Assembly (NCBI GenBank): GCA_964404605.1
Contig: CAYOKT010000116.1
Location: 1-7,081 of the forward strand
Direction of reading: 5' to 3'
DNA: 7,081 nt
Source of the DNA: CAYOKT01 sp964404605
Lineage (GTDB): Bacteria > Electryoneota > Electryoneia > Electryoneales > Electryoneaceae
Below are positions 5,949 to 7,081 of this stretch, piece by piece. Both the position numbers and the translations under genes were made by a program. The notes beneath the pieces were generated by a model. That model did no database searches. It was not told the origin of the DNA and was given only the letters and a program-made list of their open reading frames with translations. The first letter of the stretch is position 1. Every line of letters begins with the position of its first letter.

Positions 5949-5985
5949 GGCGCCATGCGCCGTTCACCCGGCGCGCGTCGCCGGG
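5949..5985 (+). terminator. Two GC-rich hairpins after the uvrC-NHL pair
   Basis: GGCGC-CAT-GCGCC (5949-5961) is followed at once by CCCGGCG-CGCGT-CGCCGGG (5967-5985), perfect stems of 5 and 7 bp. Their position, 40-76 bp past the NHL stop, fits the end of a transcript. Neither has a T-tract, so intrinsic termination would be weak. Confidence 0.3.
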
Positions 5986-6049
5986 CGGAAGAGCGGAGAA
6001 CCGCACATCCGGCCCGCTGCTTCGAGAGCACCACCGATCCCGCCGCCTG

Positions 6050-6079
6050 TTGGCACCCCCGGGGCGCAGGGCTTAAACT
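6050..6079 (+). promoter_or_regulatory. Candidate promoter of the CDF gene
   Basis: TTGGCA (6050-6055, five of six matches to TTGACA) and TAAACT (6074-6079, four of six to TATAAT) are 18 bp apart. The -10 ends 5 nt before the ATG at 6085, so the message would start at or beside the start codon. There is no good ribosome binding site; AGGG at 6068-6071 is 13 nt away. Confidence 0.45.
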
Positions 6080-6084
6080 CCCCC

Positions 6085-6987
6085 ATGGCCCACGCACACG
6101 AACACTCCCATCCGCACCATCACGACCTCTCCCCGGGTCGCATCCGCGCCCTCTGGTGGGCTTTCCTGATCAACGCCGTCTTCCTCGTCGTCGAGGTGAT
6201 CGGTGGCATCCTCAGCGGTTCGCTCGCCCTGCTCGCCGATGCGGGGCATATGCTCACCGATGTCGGCGCTCTCGGGGTGGCGCTGCTCGTCGCGCATGTC
6301 TCCCGCCGACCCGCGAGCCCGCGCCGCACCTTCGGCTACGGCCGCACCGAAGTTCTCTCCGGCCTGCTCAACGGCCTGACCCTGTGGCTGGTGGTCGGCG
6401 TCATCGCTTACGAGGCGGTGCGGCGGATGATGCACCCGCCGGAGGTCGATGTCTCCATCATGCTCGCGGTCGCGGTCGCGGGGCTCCTCGCGAACGTCGC
6501 CAGCGCGGCGGTCCTCTATTCCCACCGGAAGGCCGACCTCAATGTCAAGGGGGCGTTCCTCCACCTCGCCGCCGATTCGGCCGGTTCGGTGGGGGTGATC
6601 GCCGCCGGGGTCGCGATCGCGCTGGGCGGCTGGTTCATCGTCGACCCCATCGTCTCGCTGCTGTTGGGCCTGCTCATCCTGTGGAGCAGTTGGGGGCTGG
6701 TCAAGGAGTCGGCACACATCCTGCTGGAGGGAACGCCCGCAGGGCTGAACCTGGCGGACGTACGCCGTGAACTGGAAGCGCTGGAGGGGGTTTGCGGCTG
6801 CCACGACCTGCACGCCTGGCTGATCGGCAGCGGCGAGCCCCTGCTCACCGCCCACCTGCTGATCGAGGCGGAAGCCGACCCGATCGGGGTGCTCGAAGCC
6901 GCGCGGGAGACGGCGTCGAGCCGGTTCGGCATCGAGCATGTCACCTTCCAGGTCGAGCACGAGCGCTGTCTCGACCTGCACCCTTGA
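6085..6987 (+). CDS. Cation diffusion facilitator (Zn/Cd/Co efflux, CzcD/ZitB-like)
   Basis: A 300-residue inner-membrane antiporter that exports divalent metal, most likely Zn2+, in exchange for protons. The N-terminus is His-rich (HAHEHSHPHHH, 3-13). About six membrane helices follow from residue 24 to 210. The transport site is the paired HxxxD: H55-D59 in TM2 (ADAGHMLTD) and H160-D164 in TM5 (LHLAAD), the combination typical of zinc-type CDFs; manganese types usually carry DxxxD. The family signature SGSLALLADAGHMLTD (44-59) is intact. The C-terminal cytoplasmic domain contains GVCGCHDLHAW, the usual ferredoxin-like dimer domain, and ends CLDLHP. Length is normal. The start is the first Met before the His-rich stretch; the frame is open upstream but non-coding. 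It stands alone with its own candidate promoter, and no metal regulator is visible beside it. Confidence 0.95.
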   Translation: MAHAHEHSHPHHHDLSPGRIRALWWAFLINAVFLVVEVIGGILSGSLALLADAGHMLTDVGALGVALLVAHVSRRPASPRRTFGYGRTEVLSGLLNGLTLWLVVGVIAYEAVRRMMHPPEVDVSIMLAVAVAGLLANVASAAVLYSHRKADLNVKGAFLHLAADSAGSVGVIAAGVAIALGGWFIVDPIVSLLLGLLILWSSWGLVKESAHILLEGTPAGLNLADVRRELEALEGVCGCHDLHAWLIGSGEPLLTAHLLIEAEADPIGVLEAARETASSRFGIEHVTFQVEHERCLDLHP

Positions 6988-6993
6988 TGCAAG

Positions 6994-7033
6994 CCTCCGT
7001 ATAACGGTGGAAACCTCCCTCCAAGGGAGAGTT
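6994..7033. terminator. Tandem hairpins between converging genes
   Basis: The first hairpin, CCTCCGT-ATA-ACGGTGG (6994-7010), has one T-T mismatch. The second is AAC-CTCCCT (7012-7020), loop CCA, AGGGAG (7024-7029), a bulged A, then GTT (7031-7033). It reaches into the stop codon of the minus-strand gene. They lie directly after the CDF stop and could end transcription from both sides, but neither strand shows a real T-tract. Confidence 0.35.
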
Positions 7034-7081
7034 ACACCCCGAACCCGGTGAGGATCCCCAACTGGTAGATGGCGACGGCGA
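7032..7081 (-). CDS. C-terminal end of an unidentified minus-strand gene (partial)
   Basis: On the minus strand the last 15 codons before TAA (7034-7032) read AVAIYQLGILTGFGV, and the gene runs off the right edge. The sequence is hydrophobic, with a Gly-rich end, as in the last membrane helix of an integral membrane protein. It is too short to assign a family. Support is the plausible peptide, the third-position G/C bias and the stop lying within a terminator-like hairpin; another frame cannot be excluded. Confidence 0.5.
   Translation of the reverse strand, partial: AVAIYQLGILTGFGV

Noticed and set aside
5869..6084. N-terminal extension of the CDF protein
   Set aside because: It overlaps the end of the NHL gene in another frame and is Arg/Pro/Ala-rich; the His-rich start at 6085 is the usual CDF N-terminus.
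6073..6981. 302-codon minus-strand frame opposite the CDF gene
   Set aside because: It covers the CDF gene exactly in antisense; the Asp/Gln/Glu/Arg-rich sequence mirrors hydrophobic codons.
1..7081. CRISPR array, tRNA/rRNA, insertion sequence or defence system
   Set aside because: I looked on both strands and saw no regularly spaced direct repeats, cloverleaf-like sequence, transposase or defence-type domain.

Overview
The window is GC-rich (visually about two thirds G+C), densely coded bacterial DNA. It holds five complete protein genes, one uvrC with an uncertain start, and the tail of a gene leaving the right edge. The best taxonomic hints are a DUF4835-family exported protein (a family I know mainly from Bacteroidota and relatives) and an exported NHL-repeat protein with a FlgD/T9SS-type terminal domain. 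Together they suggest a high-GC member of the FCB superphylum or a neighbouring candidate phylum. This is low-confidence inference; no rRNA or other phylogenetic marker is present apart from uvrC.

Layout, left to right. Positions 1-143 are non-coding and hold an inverted repeat cut by the window edge, a short intergenic repeat of a widespread type (25-49) and an AT-rich inverted repeat (48-66). A DUF4835 protein (144-986, minus) and a stand-alone cyclic-nucleotide-binding-domain protein (1195-1656, plus) diverge from a 208-bp region with two candidate promoters and a perfect 16-bp palindrome between them. The plus gene ends at a GC-rich hairpin (1709-1740). A convergent GNAT acetyltransferase (1780-2376, minus) and uvrC (from about 2527, plus) diverge from a second promoter region. 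uvrC overlaps an exported NHL-repeat protein by an ATGA junction at 4458-4461, so these two form a translationally coupled pair. After a 175-bp gap with GC-rich hairpins comes a cation diffusion facilitator (6085-6987). Two small hairpins separate it from the last 15 codons of a convergent minus-strand gene (7032-7081).

Functionally these look like independent housekeeping or accessory units: nucleotide excision repair (UvrC), divalent-metal efflux (CDF), acetyl transfer (GNAT), cyclic-nucleotide sensing and two envelope-directed proteins. I see no defence system, mobile element, CRISPR array, tRNA or biosynthetic cluster. The most notable points are the coupling of uvrC to an exported beta-propeller protein, a repeated TATATT promoter box in front of three genes, and possible leaderless starts for uvrC and the CDF gene.
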